A stretch of 64,000 nucleotides of DNA from Nanobdellota archaeon (GTDB lineage Archaea; Nanobdellota; Nanobdellia; Woesearchaeales; UBA9642), in the NCBI GenBank assembly GCA_021813435.1, contig JAKAKR010000013.1, positions 1 to 64,000 on the forward strand, read 5' to 3'. The position numbers and the translations under genes were made by a program. A model generated the notes under the pieces. The model was not told the DNA's origin, searched no databases, and worked only from the letters and a program-made list of their open reading frames with translations. The number at the start of each line of letters is the position of its first letter. Position 1 is the stretch's first letter. Shown piece by piece: positions 51,191 through 59,033 of this stretch.

Positions 51191-52385
51191 TGGCCATGAC
51201 CTGTATTAATTTTTGTGCATCTTTTCTCATTAAAAAATCAAAAGGGATATAAATTTTATTTTCGTCTATTTTCGATATTCGTCCCAAGAAAAAAACATAT
51301 TTATCTAAACGCACATCTGAAATAGTTTCGATTACAGATTTTGTTTCTTGCGGCAATTTATTAACATTCCACTCGGATCCAAGAGATATCTGTTGAATAT
51401 TATTTAACAAGTTGCTAAATTCAGACATATAACTATGGCGAATATTTGCATAAATAGAATAACCAGTCTGTTTATTGGGCAATATATTGATCTGTACAGG
51501 CTTATCTTTGTCTAATCCTGCTTGTAAAAAATAGACCAACAACCGATAATTATCTGTAGATATATTTTGAGTAAAATTAAATTTTTTTTCGTGAGAGTCT
51601 ATAAATCGTTCAATACTTGAATGATGGTTTTTTGCCGCAAGGATAATATTATTAAACGTGTTTGGAGTTGTATACTTAAAACTTTTAATTAGACCGTCAT
51701 AAATATAATCATGCGGTGTATCGAATAAAGTATAAAATTCAGAAGGAAATTCCACTGTTTGAAACATAGTAGAAGAGTTTTCAGCAATAGAAGTAAAATT
51801 ACTTAACTTTTTAATCACCGCATCATAATTTCCGACATGAGTTATAGCCATCTCTGCTGCGGGACCAACAACACCATATACTTCTGATCCTGCGATATTA
51901 AATCGTTTTAAAAAACTTTTTAGTTGTTTTATTTCAAATAATTGTTGTTTTGAAAATTGAAAATATGTGCTGTCATCCATATCCCATTTCCATTTATCTT
52001 TAACGACATCACAGATCGTAAAATCAAAATTAATAGTGTTATGCACACCGGAAATTCTATGACCTGCAAAATAAATTTCATTAAAATGTGAAGTAATCCG
52101 TTTATAAAAATCAATACTAAAGAGTTGACATCCCTCGAACAAATTACTAGTATAAGCAATTTTTGTTATTAAGTCACTATTGGCTTCTAAAATAAGATCA
52201 ATGTCCCATTTAGAAATAGCTGGCGGTAAGGAAGTTCCTCGAGCTAATGAACCGGTTCTTTTGATAGTAACATCTTCAGAATATTCTTTTTTAAAAAAAG
52301 TCTTTAATCTGCCAACTAATTCATTACTGGTATTATCAATAAAAGTTTGTTCGTTTTTGTTTAATTCAAAAAGAGTATTTGACAT
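51180..52385 (-). CDS. CCA-adding-enzyme-like nucleotidyltransferase
   Basis: This 401-residue protein has the nucleotidyltransferase motif GSLARGTSLP ... WDIDLIL (GS plus DxD, about 46-67), with a third Asp in INFDFTICD. The following region LKSFLKRFNIAGSEVYG ... AEMAITHVGNYDAVI resembles the central domain of archaeal class I CCA-adding enzymes (YGSE, then E near the LxxxHYGS-like stretch). It is probably a paralogue recruited to modify another substrate, since a housekeeping CCA enzyme would not be expected in an island. A CD-NTase (signalling) role is an alternative I think less likely. Confidence 0.65.
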   Translation of the reverse strand: MSNTLFELNKNEQTFIDNTSNELVGRLKTFFKKEYSEDVTIKRTGSLARGTSLPPAISKWDIDLILEANSDLITKIAYTSNLFEGCQLFSIDFYKRITSHFNEIYFAGHRISGVHNTINFDFTICDVVKDKWKWDMDDSTYFQFSKQQLFEIKQLKSFLKRFNIAGSEVYGVVGPAAEMAITHVGNYDAVIKKLSNFTSIAENSSTMFQTVEFPSEFYTLFDTPHDYIYDGLIKSFKYTTPNTFNNIILAAKNHHSSIERFIDSHEKKFNFTQNISTDNYRLLVYFLQAGLDKDKPVQINILPNKQTGYSIYANIRHSYMSEFSNLLNNIQQISLGSEWNVNKLPQETKSVIETISDVRLDKYVFFLGRISKIDENKIYIPFDFLMRKDAQKLIQVMANGQ

Positions 52386-52386
52386 C

Positions 52387-53751
52387 TTATAATTTAAATG
52401 ATCTTACAAAATTTTCCATCTTTTTTTGTTCTCGCATGAGTATATCATTAGGAATATTTGACACATTAACGGTCAACTCATATGCATCTTTAAATGAAAT
52501 TTTTGAAAGTATTTGGTCTATTGAAGGAAGCGAATCTTTATTCCTATTATATAGTTCTGAACCAGGGTAAGGTGTTGCAAAATATATTGCTCCAAAATTG
52601 TTGAATCCTCTCTCAAAAAATTCTTTCTCATTAGATTTTTGTAAAGTTTTACCGTATTGTATTAATCGCTGAAAGAACCGGTAGTTATCTTCAATATTCA
52701 TCATAGTTTCATTATCATATCCGATGATAATATTCGGAACAGGATAAATTCCTGCTTCAACACTTAATTTGAATGCATTAAAATTATCATCTAACGTCAT
52801 TTTTTTATTCATCCTCAGTAAAGTATTTTCGCTACCGGAATCAAAGCCATAATAAATATAGTCACATCCTGCACTTTTAATCTCTTTTAAAATTTCTGCA
52901 TCCACCGATGTTGATCTTGCAGCGATTCCCCACCTAATATTACGATTCAATTTTTTTAATTCTTCGCTTAGTGCATAAACTAATTTTTTATTGGTTAAAA
53001 AAGATTCATCCATAAAGCTTATAAAATCAATATGGTATTTTCCAATAAGTTCAGTTATTTCTCCAATGACATTATCTGTTGAACGATATCGTATTACTTT
53101 TCTTCCAAGAGTGTTAGAACAAAAATCGCAGTGATAAGGGCAACCTCTCGAGGTTAACACATTCCCTCGTCGAGATGCACTTTGAACATTCGGAGATAAA
53201 GGAAACGATTTATTCTCAAAATATCTTTCTAAATTAAGTAAGTCAATATCAGGATAAGGGATATCATCTAGTGTTTTGATAAACTCTTCATTAGGATTTC
53301 GTTTTATTCCTTGATCTGTCCGATAGGCAATACCCTTAACAGAATCAAGACTCCCAGTTAGATTTTTCATAAAAGATAGTACACTTTTTTCTGCTTCTCC
53401 AATAAATAATACATCTAATTCAGGAACTAATTCTAGTAACGCAATATCTGCAGAACTCGCCAATCCTCCTCCAGAACCAACAATTGCAGCAGGATTTGCT
53501 TTTTTGATGGTTTTAATAGCATTTTTTTGATATTCATAAGTTGTTACAAGCCCAGACAAACCTATAAACGAATAATTAGATTCAGCAACTACTGAATACA
53601 GTTCAGCGGTTGTTTGAAAATTTCCATCAAAATAATCTACAGAATATCCATTATTACGCAAAATCGAACTAATAATTCCTATACCATAAGGATAATGCCG
53701 TGGTGGCTCCGACTGCCTATTGGGAGAATTAATGAGCAGTACTTTATTCAT
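52387..53751 (-). CDS. B12-binding-domain radical SAM protein
   Basis: About 454 residues. The N-terminal part (PYGIGIISSILRNNGYSVDY ... IVGSGGGLA) is a cobalamin-binding-like Rossmann domain. Next come the cluster motif CPYHCDFC (C-x3-C-x2-C) and a TIM-barrel part with FMDESFLTNK and GFDSGSENTLLRMNKK. Such enzymes methylate unreactive carbons or rearrange rings; many family members keep the domain without the cobalamin His. ATG 53751 behind GAGGTG is the start, overlapping the kinase gene by 8 bases. Confidence 0.87.
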   Translation of the reverse strand: MNKVLLINSPNRQSEPPRHYPYGIGIISSILRNNGYSVDYFDGNFQTTAELYSVVAESNYSFIGLSGLVTTYEYQKNAIKTIKKANPAAIVGSGGGLASSADIALLELVPELDVLFIGEAEKSVLSFMKNLTGSLDSVKGIAYRTDQGIKRNPNEEFIKTLDDIPYPDIDLLNLERYFENKSFPLSPNVQSASRRGNVLTSRGCPYHCDFCSNTLGRKVIRYRSTDNVIGEITELIGKYHIDFISFMDESFLTNKKLVYALSEELKKLNRNIRWGIAARSTSVDAEILKEIKSAGCDYIYYGFDSGSENTLLRMNKKMTLDDNFNAFKLSVEAGIYPVPNIIIGYDNETMMNIEDNYRFFQRLIQYGKTLQKSNEKEFFERGFNNFGAIYFATPYPGSELYNRNKDSLPSIDQILSKISFKDAYELTVNVSNIPNDILMREQKKMENFVRSFKL

Positions 53752-54256
53752 CAATAACACCTCTGATAAATGGATCTAATTGTGTAAATAGTGCTTCTGT
53801 TGAAGCATCATTTATCACCCAATGATCTACGTGTTCAGATAAGAGTTTTCCTAATCCCAAGCTATAATCTGCGCATAATTTTTTATAAAAATCTATAGGA
53901 GAAAGACACTCGTTATCTCGTTTTCTGCTATTATACCTATTAAGACACAATTCATCTGCTGAGTATATCCCTATAGTTTTTACTGATCCAATTTGTTTAA
54001 TACAATCCAATTCTTGAACTGTTCTGAATCCAGATATAACCGCATCAATATCTTTATGTAATGATTTTGATATTTCCTTTGCTACATAATCCATGCCTAA
54101 TTTTAACAATAACGCTTCACTATTTACAATTCCAGTACGTGTTTTTGCGTTGTTAATAAAACTGCTAGCCTCATACCCTATAAACCCATTTGCTTCAAAG
54201 TATTCTCGAGCAGTAGTCTTGCCGCTTGCCGATTTTCCAATTAGCACATAGATCAT
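53744..54256 (-). CDS. P-loop kinase (dephospho-CoA/adenylate-kinase-like)
   Basis: This 170-residue protein has Walker A GKSASGKTT at residues 7-15 and a nucleotide-monophosphate-kinase layout: AVISGFRTVQEL as the Walker B/substrate strand, then a lid-like NRYNSRKRDNE. It could phosphorylate a nucleotide or a pathway intermediate. Its stop overlaps the B12-type radical SAM gene by 8 bases; its start overlaps the GHMP gene by four (ATGA). Confidence 0.75.
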   Translation of the reverse strand: MIYVLIGKSASGKTTAREYFEANGFIGYEASSFINNAKTRTGIVNSEALLLKLGMDYVAKEISKSLHKDIDAVISGFRTVQELDCIKQIGSVKTIGIYSADELCLNRYNSRKRDNECLSPIDFYKKLCADYSLGLGKLLSEHVDHWVINDASTEALFTQLDPFIRGVIDE

Positions 54257-55227
54257 TTTGTTTCAATTCGCATTCCGAAATTATTCGGTTTAGTTATATA
54301 AATAAATGAATATTCAATGTCACTATTTTTTTCTAATCTCAATGCAATGTCTTCCAGATTATCCCCAAAGGCATACACTGCCGGGCCTATACTACTCATA
54401 CCTATCCCTTCAGCGCCTAAGCGATGCAATTTTTTTATAGTATCAACTACGCTGCTACCGTAGATAGTTATTTCATTTTTTTTCCAGACACGGTCTTGCA
54501 GTGAGTTTATTCCTTTACAAAAGGTATATCTGTCACCTTCACAAATCGCGGGAAGTATTTGTGATAATGTAATTCTTGCACTTTTTTCTACATCTGTTCG
54601 GGGAACAGGACATATTTTTTGAAAAAATTCAATCTCTTTTTGACCGTACATATGTACAGTTTTTGGGAGAGCAACTAACACATTCCAATCAGGCATAGCA
54701 TATCTTGCAAGAATTGGTGCAAGCGTAACAGTTTTAGCAGCAGACGAAGGGATAAATTCTTTTTTGTATTTAGTTGAATGTCCTCCTTCCAAAATGAATC
54801 CCCCTTTATCAATAAGGTTTATTCCTAATCCAGATGTTCCACCCCTTTTTACTTGTTGAGCAATCTGACACATATCTAAATTTAAATCATACAATTTTCC
54901 AAATGCATAGATAACTGATAAAAGTGTTGCTGTTTTTGAACCAAATCCTGAATGTTCAGGAATAGTATCAATAAGAGTTATTTCAACACCATTTGTTTTA
55001 TACTGATGCGCAATCTCAGTTAAAACAGTGAGTAATTTCGAAGATAGTTCCGAATTCACATAATCTTTATTAATAATGCTAAACTGATCATTCTTTTTAA
55101 TCTCGAATTCCAATTTAGGGTTATCGATAGAAAAACCCATACCACCATCTACCCGTCCAAGGTTTCCATTCATATCATATAAATTTATAGCTATACGTGA
55201 TGGTACTGTACAGTGTAATGTTGTCAT
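54253..55227 (-). CDS. RFAP-synthase-like GHMP-family protein (MptG-like)
   Basis: This 324-residue protein resembles beta-ribofuranosylaminobenzene 5'-phosphate synthase, which joins PRPP and 4-aminobenzoate with loss of CO2 in methanopterin synthesis. Shared segments are the start PSRIAINLYDMNGNLGRVDGG, then PEHSGFGSKTATLLS, GGTSGLGINLIDKGGFI, the PILARYAMPDWNVLVALP strand and MSSIGPAVYAF. No other methanopterin genes are in the window. In this operon it may attach ribose phosphate to a ring acid. It is a better match to RFAP synthase than to homoserine or mevalonate kinases. Confidence 0.78.
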   Translation of the reverse strand: MTTLHCTVPSRIAINLYDMNGNLGRVDGGMGFSIDNPKLEFEIKKNDQFSIINKDYVNSELSSKLLTVLTEIAHQYKTNGVEITLIDTIPEHSGFGSKTATLLSVIYAFGKLYDLNLDMCQIAQQVKRGGTSGLGINLIDKGGFILEGGHSTKYKKEFIPSSAAKTVTLAPILARYAMPDWNVLVALPKTVHMYGQKEIEFFQKICPVPRTDVEKSARITLSQILPAICEGDRYTFCKGINSLQDRVWKKNEITIYGSSVVDTIKKLHRLGAEGIGMSSIGPAVYAFGDNLEDIALRLEKNSDIEYSFIYITKPNNFGMRIETK

Positions 55228-55622
55228 TTTTTACCTGTTGCAGCATATTCGCTATCAAGGATAATACATATATAATATCCCGATCCACTAATAACATTTG
55301 CTGAATGTAGAGTATCTTTAGGTATCCAAATGTTGCTTGGGGATTTTATCAAATATTCTTCATTCTCAAAACAAATCTTATACTCAACATTACCAAGTAA
55401 AATATTTATTTCAGGGACTGTATGTTTATGTAAGTTAACATACTCTTGAGGAATTGTATTTACAGCAGAAATAACATGAATCGCTGCATGAACAGGAAAA
55501 TTCTCAGATATGTATCTATCAATACACAAGGTATTGCTATGAAAAGGAACGCCATCTAGCGGCGCATTTTTTAGAGCATAAATATATTTCGAATAATCTT
55601 TTTTCTCAGGAACATTATCCAT
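55224..55622 (-). CDS. Single-domain cupin, first gene of the island operon
   Basis: This 132-residue protein has a cupin motif 1-like HKHTVPEINILLG (H-x-H-x4-E) and motif 2-like WIPKDTLHSANVISG with the third His. Metal-dependent isomerase, epimerase or dioxygenase activity is possible. A TATA-like TTAATAAAT (55652-55662) on the minus strand places transcription start a few bases before the ATG, so this is the promoter of the whole seven-gene operon. Confidence 0.8.
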   Translation of the reverse strand: MDNVPEKKDYSKYIYALKNAPLDGVPFHSNTLCIDRYISENFPVHAAIHVISAVNTIPQEYVNLHKHTVPEINILLGNVEYKICFENEEYLIKSPSNIWIPKDTLHSANVISGSGYYICIILDSEYAATGKK

Positions 55623-55761
55623 AGTACCACTACTTAATAGATAAGCTCAAGGATTTATTAACTTTTCGTTAGATTTTCGTAAAAATTCCGGATAGAATCT
55701 TTAAAAGATGTATTACATTCTCCGAGTTTCTTTTTTATTTTTTGTGAGCTTTATTGATTAT

Positions 55762-55902
55762 ATGGAATCTTACAAAATTTTAATTGACGTCGAGAAGTTT
55801 AAAGAAATATTAATTTACAGTTGGCATTTATTACCGCTGGAAAAACAGCAAGAACTCATAAATATCGGAGTACACCCGCAAAGGACCGTCCCTAAATTCT
55901 GA
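55762..55902 (+). CDS. Possible 46-residue protein next to attachment repeat B
   Basis: MESYKILIDVEKFKEILIYS begins a short ORF that ends inside the right-end sequence of element 1. No family recognised. A T-rich TATA-like element about 27 bases upstream is weak. It is divergent from the cupin operon; otherwise 55623-55761 holds only promoters. Confidence 0.35.
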   Translation: MESYKILIDVEKFKEILIYSWHLLPLEKQQELINIGVHPQRTVPKF

Positions 55903-56015
55903 CCTACGAGAACTCACACACGGCTCGTCCATGATGCCTATTGGGCCAGATTGCAGGGACAGTGGCTCTGTGGTCCACTTTGCTATGGCACTTCGTTCTT
56001 TGTTTGTCGACTATA
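55902..56015 (+). repeat. Attachment-like repeat B (junction of elements 1 and 2)
   Basis: 55922-56015 matches 46721-46814 (83 of 94 bases), and 55902-55935 matches 60325-60358 (30 of 34). The site thus joins the right end of element 1 to the left end of element 2, with the tRNA-derived core GGCTCGTCCA (55922-55931) between them. Confidence 0.85.
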
Positions 56016-56021
56016 ACATGT

Positions 56022-56486
56022 TTAATTCGTATTCTGTTGTATTCGATGTCTGATAATATCTTTGGGTGAATTTTTGAGAAAGCCTTTTTTTGAGACAACG
56101 TTGATATGCTGTATCTCTGCATCAGGAGCGATTTGTCTTTTATACTCATCCAAATCTTCGAGCGATGCAAATCCCGTTATGAGAATGTGTGTAATGATCG
56201 ACTCATTTATTTCGAATGCACCGATGATGTGTTCATTATTGAGAATGTGTCTATTTATGACCTTAAGTTGTATAATCGCAAAAACATGTATCCCAATTTT
56301 TTCATAATCGACCATGGCCCTGTACTCTTTAATGTAGTGATCCTCGAGCTTTTTTCTGATCTTTCTTACACCGGGTGGCGTAATCTTTATCTTAGACGAT
56401 ATTTTCGAATCAGTCATTCGTGCGTTGTCTAATAATGCGAGAAAGACTTTTCGATCATTACTCGTCAACCGACGTTCAGTACTCAT
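56022..56486 (-). CDS. Lrp/AsnC-family transcription regulator
   Basis: About 154 residues. The N-terminal helix-turn-helix (RLTSNDRKVFLALLDNARMT ... GVRKIRKKLED) is followed by a RAM-like ligand-binding domain (IGIHVFAIIQLKVI ... ITHILITGFASLEDLDEYKR). ATG 56486 is chosen because TTTAAATA (56511-56518) lies about 28 bases upstream. It is divergent from hydG with a 74-base gap, so it is the likely regulator of the hyd genes (inference). Effector unknown. Confidence 0.85.
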   Translation of the reverse strand: MSTERRLTSNDRKVFLALLDNARMTDSKISSKIKITPPGVRKIRKKLEDHYIKEYRAMVDYEKIGIHVFAIIQLKVINRHILNNEHIIGAFEINESIITHILITGFASLEDLDEYKRQIAPDAEIQHINVVSKKGFLKNSPKDIIRHRIQQNTN

Positions 56487-56510
56487 ATATAACTTAACAT
56501 TCAATAATAG

Positions 56511-56549
56511 TTTAAATAGTTAACGAATATTTTATTAATACGTGTTAAC
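56511..56549. promoter_or_regulatory. Shared regulator/hydG control region
   Basis: It contains the TATA boxes of the regulator (TTTAAATA, 56511-56518, minus strand) and of hydG (ATTTTATTAA, near 56530-56538). The hydG box is flanked by two GTTAAC palindromes (56519-56524 and 56544-56549) within a larger inverted pattern GTTAACG ... CGTGTTAAC, a good candidate operator. Confidence 0.5.
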
Positions 56550-56560
56550 AGGTTATATTT

Positions 56561-57961
56561 ATGAACCAAAATACGTTTATTAATGCAACAACCATTGAAA
56601 ACCTATTAACGAGACATATAAATTCTTCACCTCAAAAAATTGATGATATTCTCGCAAAGGCTTTAGAACTTAAAGGATTAGATATTGAAGATGCGGCAAC
56701 ATTAATCACTATCTCAGATAAAGACCAACTAGAAAAAATTTTTCAGACTGCATTAAAAATTAAGGATGAAATTTATGGTAATAGATTAGTACTTTTTGCT
56801 CCGCTTTATGTGTCGAATCATTGTGCTAATAACTGTTTGTATTGCGGTTTTCGACACGATAATAAAGATATGAAACGCATATGCCTAAATATTGATGAAG
56901 TAAAAGATGAGACTAGGATAATACTTGAAGAAGGTCATAAGCGGATATTGATGCTCATGGGCGAGCATCCTGCAAAGTGTAGTTTCGAATATTTTTTAGA
57001 GACAATAGACGCCGCATATGCAGTGAAAGACTCTAAAGGATCCTCTCTGCGAAGAGTAAACATTGAGATTGCTCCGCTCAGCGATGTACAATTCGCAGAG
57101 TTAAGCCATATACCTATCGGCACGTATACCTGTTTTCAAGAAACATACCACGAAGAAACGTACAAGAAGATGCATCCTTCCGGCAAGAAATCCCATTATG
57201 ATTGGAGATTGAATGTTATGGATCGAGCATTAAAGAATGGTTTGCACGATGTCGGGATCGGGGCATTATTTGGATTGTACGATTATCGATTTGAGGTATT
57301 AGCGTTATTGCAGCACGCAAAACATCTAGATGAAACATATCGTATAGGACCACACACGATATCTGTTCCAAGAATTGAATCTGCGCAGAATGCTCCGGCA
57401 TCACGCATCGTTCCTCATCCCACGGCAGATACAGATTTTAAAAAGATTGTTGCGGTACTGCGATGTGCCGTGCCTTATACCGGCATAATCCTGTCAACAA
57501 GAGAATCACCGACCATGAGAAATGAATTATTTCATCTAGGAATTTCACAGATAAGCGCAGGTTCAAGAACAAGTCCTGGCGGCTATGCGAATGCTATGAT
57601 TAATTCTACAGTGCAAGAACAATTCAGTGTGAACGATACGCGAAGTACAGGTGAAGTGATACGTTCAGTTATTGAACAAGGATTTGTGCCTTCATTCTGC
57701 ACGGGATGTTATCGACGTGGAAGAACCGGTCAAGACTTTATGGAGTTAGCAAAGCCCGGGCTTATCAAAGCACATTGTCTTCCCAATGCACTCCTGACGT
57801 TAAAAGAATACTTAAAAGACTATGCTGATGAAGAGACCAGAATTTGGGGAGAGAATATTATTAAAAAAGAGTTATTACATATCCCGAGTAAAAACCGCAT
57901 GAAGAAAACCGAAGAATATCTTAAACAGGTGGAGAATGGTAAACGAGACCTTTACTTCTAA
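56561..57961 (+). CDS. hydG: [FeFe]-hydrogenase H-cluster maturase HydG
   Basis: HydG splits tyrosine with a radical SAM cluster and builds the Fe(CO)2CN synthon of the H-cluster. The 466 residues have the SAM cluster motif C88-x3-C92-x2-C95 (CANNCLYC) and the HydG-specific C-terminal CX2CX22C (C380, C383, C406) that holds the auxiliary cluster and dangler iron; ThiH lacks it. YRRGRTGQDFMELAK and HCLPNALLT match HydG. Leaderless start from a TATA element near 56534. First gene of hydGEF, overlapping hydE by 26 bases. Confidence 0.95.
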   Translation: MNQNTFINATTIENLLTRHINSSPQKIDDILAKALELKGLDIEDAATLITISDKDQLEKIFQTALKIKDEIYGNRLVLFAPLYVSNHCANNCLYCGFRHDNKDMKRICLNIDEVKDETRIILEEGHKRILMLMGEHPAKCSFEYFLETIDAAYAVKDSKGSSLRRVNIEIAPLSDVQFAELSHIPIGTYTCFQETYHEETYKKMHPSGKKSHYDWRLNVMDRALKNGLHDVGIGALFGLYDYRFEVLALLQHAKHLDETYRIGPHTISVPRIESAQNAPASRIVPHPTADTDFKKIVAVLRCAVPYTGIILSTRESPTMRNELFHLGISQISAGSRTSPGGYANAMINSTVQEQFSVNDTRSTGEVIRSVIEQGFVPSFCTGCYRRGRTGQDFMELAKPGLIKAHCLPNALLTLKEYLKDYADEETRIWGENIIKKELLHIPSKNRMKKTEEYLKQVENGKRDLYF

Positions 57962-59033
57962 CATATCAAAAAGTTGGATGCGTGAAGCATTAACTGCGCG
58001 GGGTGATGAACAAAGAAAATTACATCAACGCGCAGCAGATATCAGAGATAAAACTGTTTCCCGCGCAGTATACTTTAGAGGACTAATCGAATTTTCTAAT
58101 AAGTGTATCAATGATTGTTTGTATTGCGGGATACGAAAATCAAATAATGCAGTGAAAAGGTATATGATGGACAAAGAGGAAATTTTGGATGCAGTAGAAT
58201 TCTGCGAGAGAGCTGGTTACGGGTCCGTTGTGCTACAATCTGGAGAGCAGAAGAATAAAAAATTTACTGGATTGATAAGTAGTATTGTCGGGGATATCAA
58301 AAAAAAATTTCCAAAGATTAGTATCACATTATGTGTTGGAGAACAAGAAAAGAGTGTATATCAAGAATTTTTTGATTCAGGCGCAGAGCGGTATTTATTA
58401 CGTATAGAAACCTCTAATGCAGAACATTACAAAAAATTACATCCGAAAGAAATGAGTTTTAGTGAGCGATATCGATGTCTTAATGACCTTAAAAACATTG
58501 GATTTCAAGTGGGTACGGGAGTCATGGTTAATGCTCCATCACAAACACTTGATATGCTTGCTGAAGATATATTATTCTTTAGAGAGATCGATGCGGATAT
58601 GATTGGTATGGGCCCCTATATCCCCCACTCCAAAACACCGCTCTATATAACAATAATTAATAAAACTGAGAGCTTAAATCTCACATTAAATATGATTGCA
58701 TTGACGAGAATCATGATGCCAGATGTTAATATCGCTGCAACCACTGCACTGCAAGCGCTACATCCTAAAGGGAGAGAGCTTGGTCTTCTGAGCGGCGCAA
58801 ATGTGATTATGCCATTAGTTACGCCAATCCATTATCGTAATAATTACGTATTATATGATGATAAGCCATGCCGTAATGAATCTTCTCTACAATGCGCTAA
58901 TTGTGTTACTGAAAGGATATATGCAATCGACCTTGTCCCTAAACATCGTGTAACCGGCGATTCGCTCCACTATATAAATAGGATAACATCGCATCATGTA
59001 AATGAAGGCAAGGGAGTAGATAATGATAGTTGA
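57936..59033 (+). CDS. hydE: [FeFe]-hydrogenase H-cluster maturase HydE
   Basis: HydE is the radical SAM enzyme that processes the HydG product on the way to the diiron cluster. The 365 residues have LIEFSNKC57-IND-C61-LY-C64-GIR and the second-cluster Cys pattern C312-x7-C320-x2-C323 known from Thermotoga HydE. Typical segments include LQSGEQ, RIETSNAEHYKKLHP and GMGPYIPHSKTPL. PylB and BioB are related but lack this combination. GGTGGAGA precedes ATG 57936. It overlaps hydG (26 bases) and hydF (11 bases). Confidence 0.94.
   Translation: MVNETFTSNISKSWMREALTARGDEQRKLHQRAADIRDKTVSRAVYFRGLIEFSNKCINDCLYCGIRKSNNAVKRYMMDKEEILDAVEFCERAGYGSVVLQSGEQKNKKFTGLISSIVGDIKKKFPKISITLCVGEQEKSVYQEFFDSGAERYLLRIETSNAEHYKKLHPKEMSFSERYRCLNDLKNIGFQVGTGVMVNAPSQTLDMLAEDILFFREIDADMIGMGPYIPHSKTPLYITIINKTESLNLTLNMIALTRIMMPDVNIAATTALQALHPKGRELGLLSGANVIMPLVTPIHYRNNYVLYDDKPCRNESSLQCANCVTERIYAIDLVPKHRVTGDSLHYINRITSHHVNEGKGVDNDS

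Larger units (their letters stand above)
46731..55931. mobile_element. Integrated element 1 at tRNA-Ala (9.2 kb)
   Basis: It is bounded by repeat A at the tRNA and by repeat B. It contains a broken integrase-like gene, an IS200-like element, a membrane protein gene, a 2H phosphoesterase gene and a seven-gene operon on the minus strand with two radical SAM enzymes, an RFAP-synthase-like protein and a CCA-enzyme-like nucleotidyltransferase. The DNA is visibly more AT-rich than the chromosomal genes on either side. Confidence 0.75.

Noticed and set aside
56561-59033. HydG and HydE as ThiH and BioB/PylB
   Set aside because: HydG has the exact C-terminal CX2CX22C, HydE the C-x7-C-x2-C second-cluster pattern, and HydF is encoded next to them.
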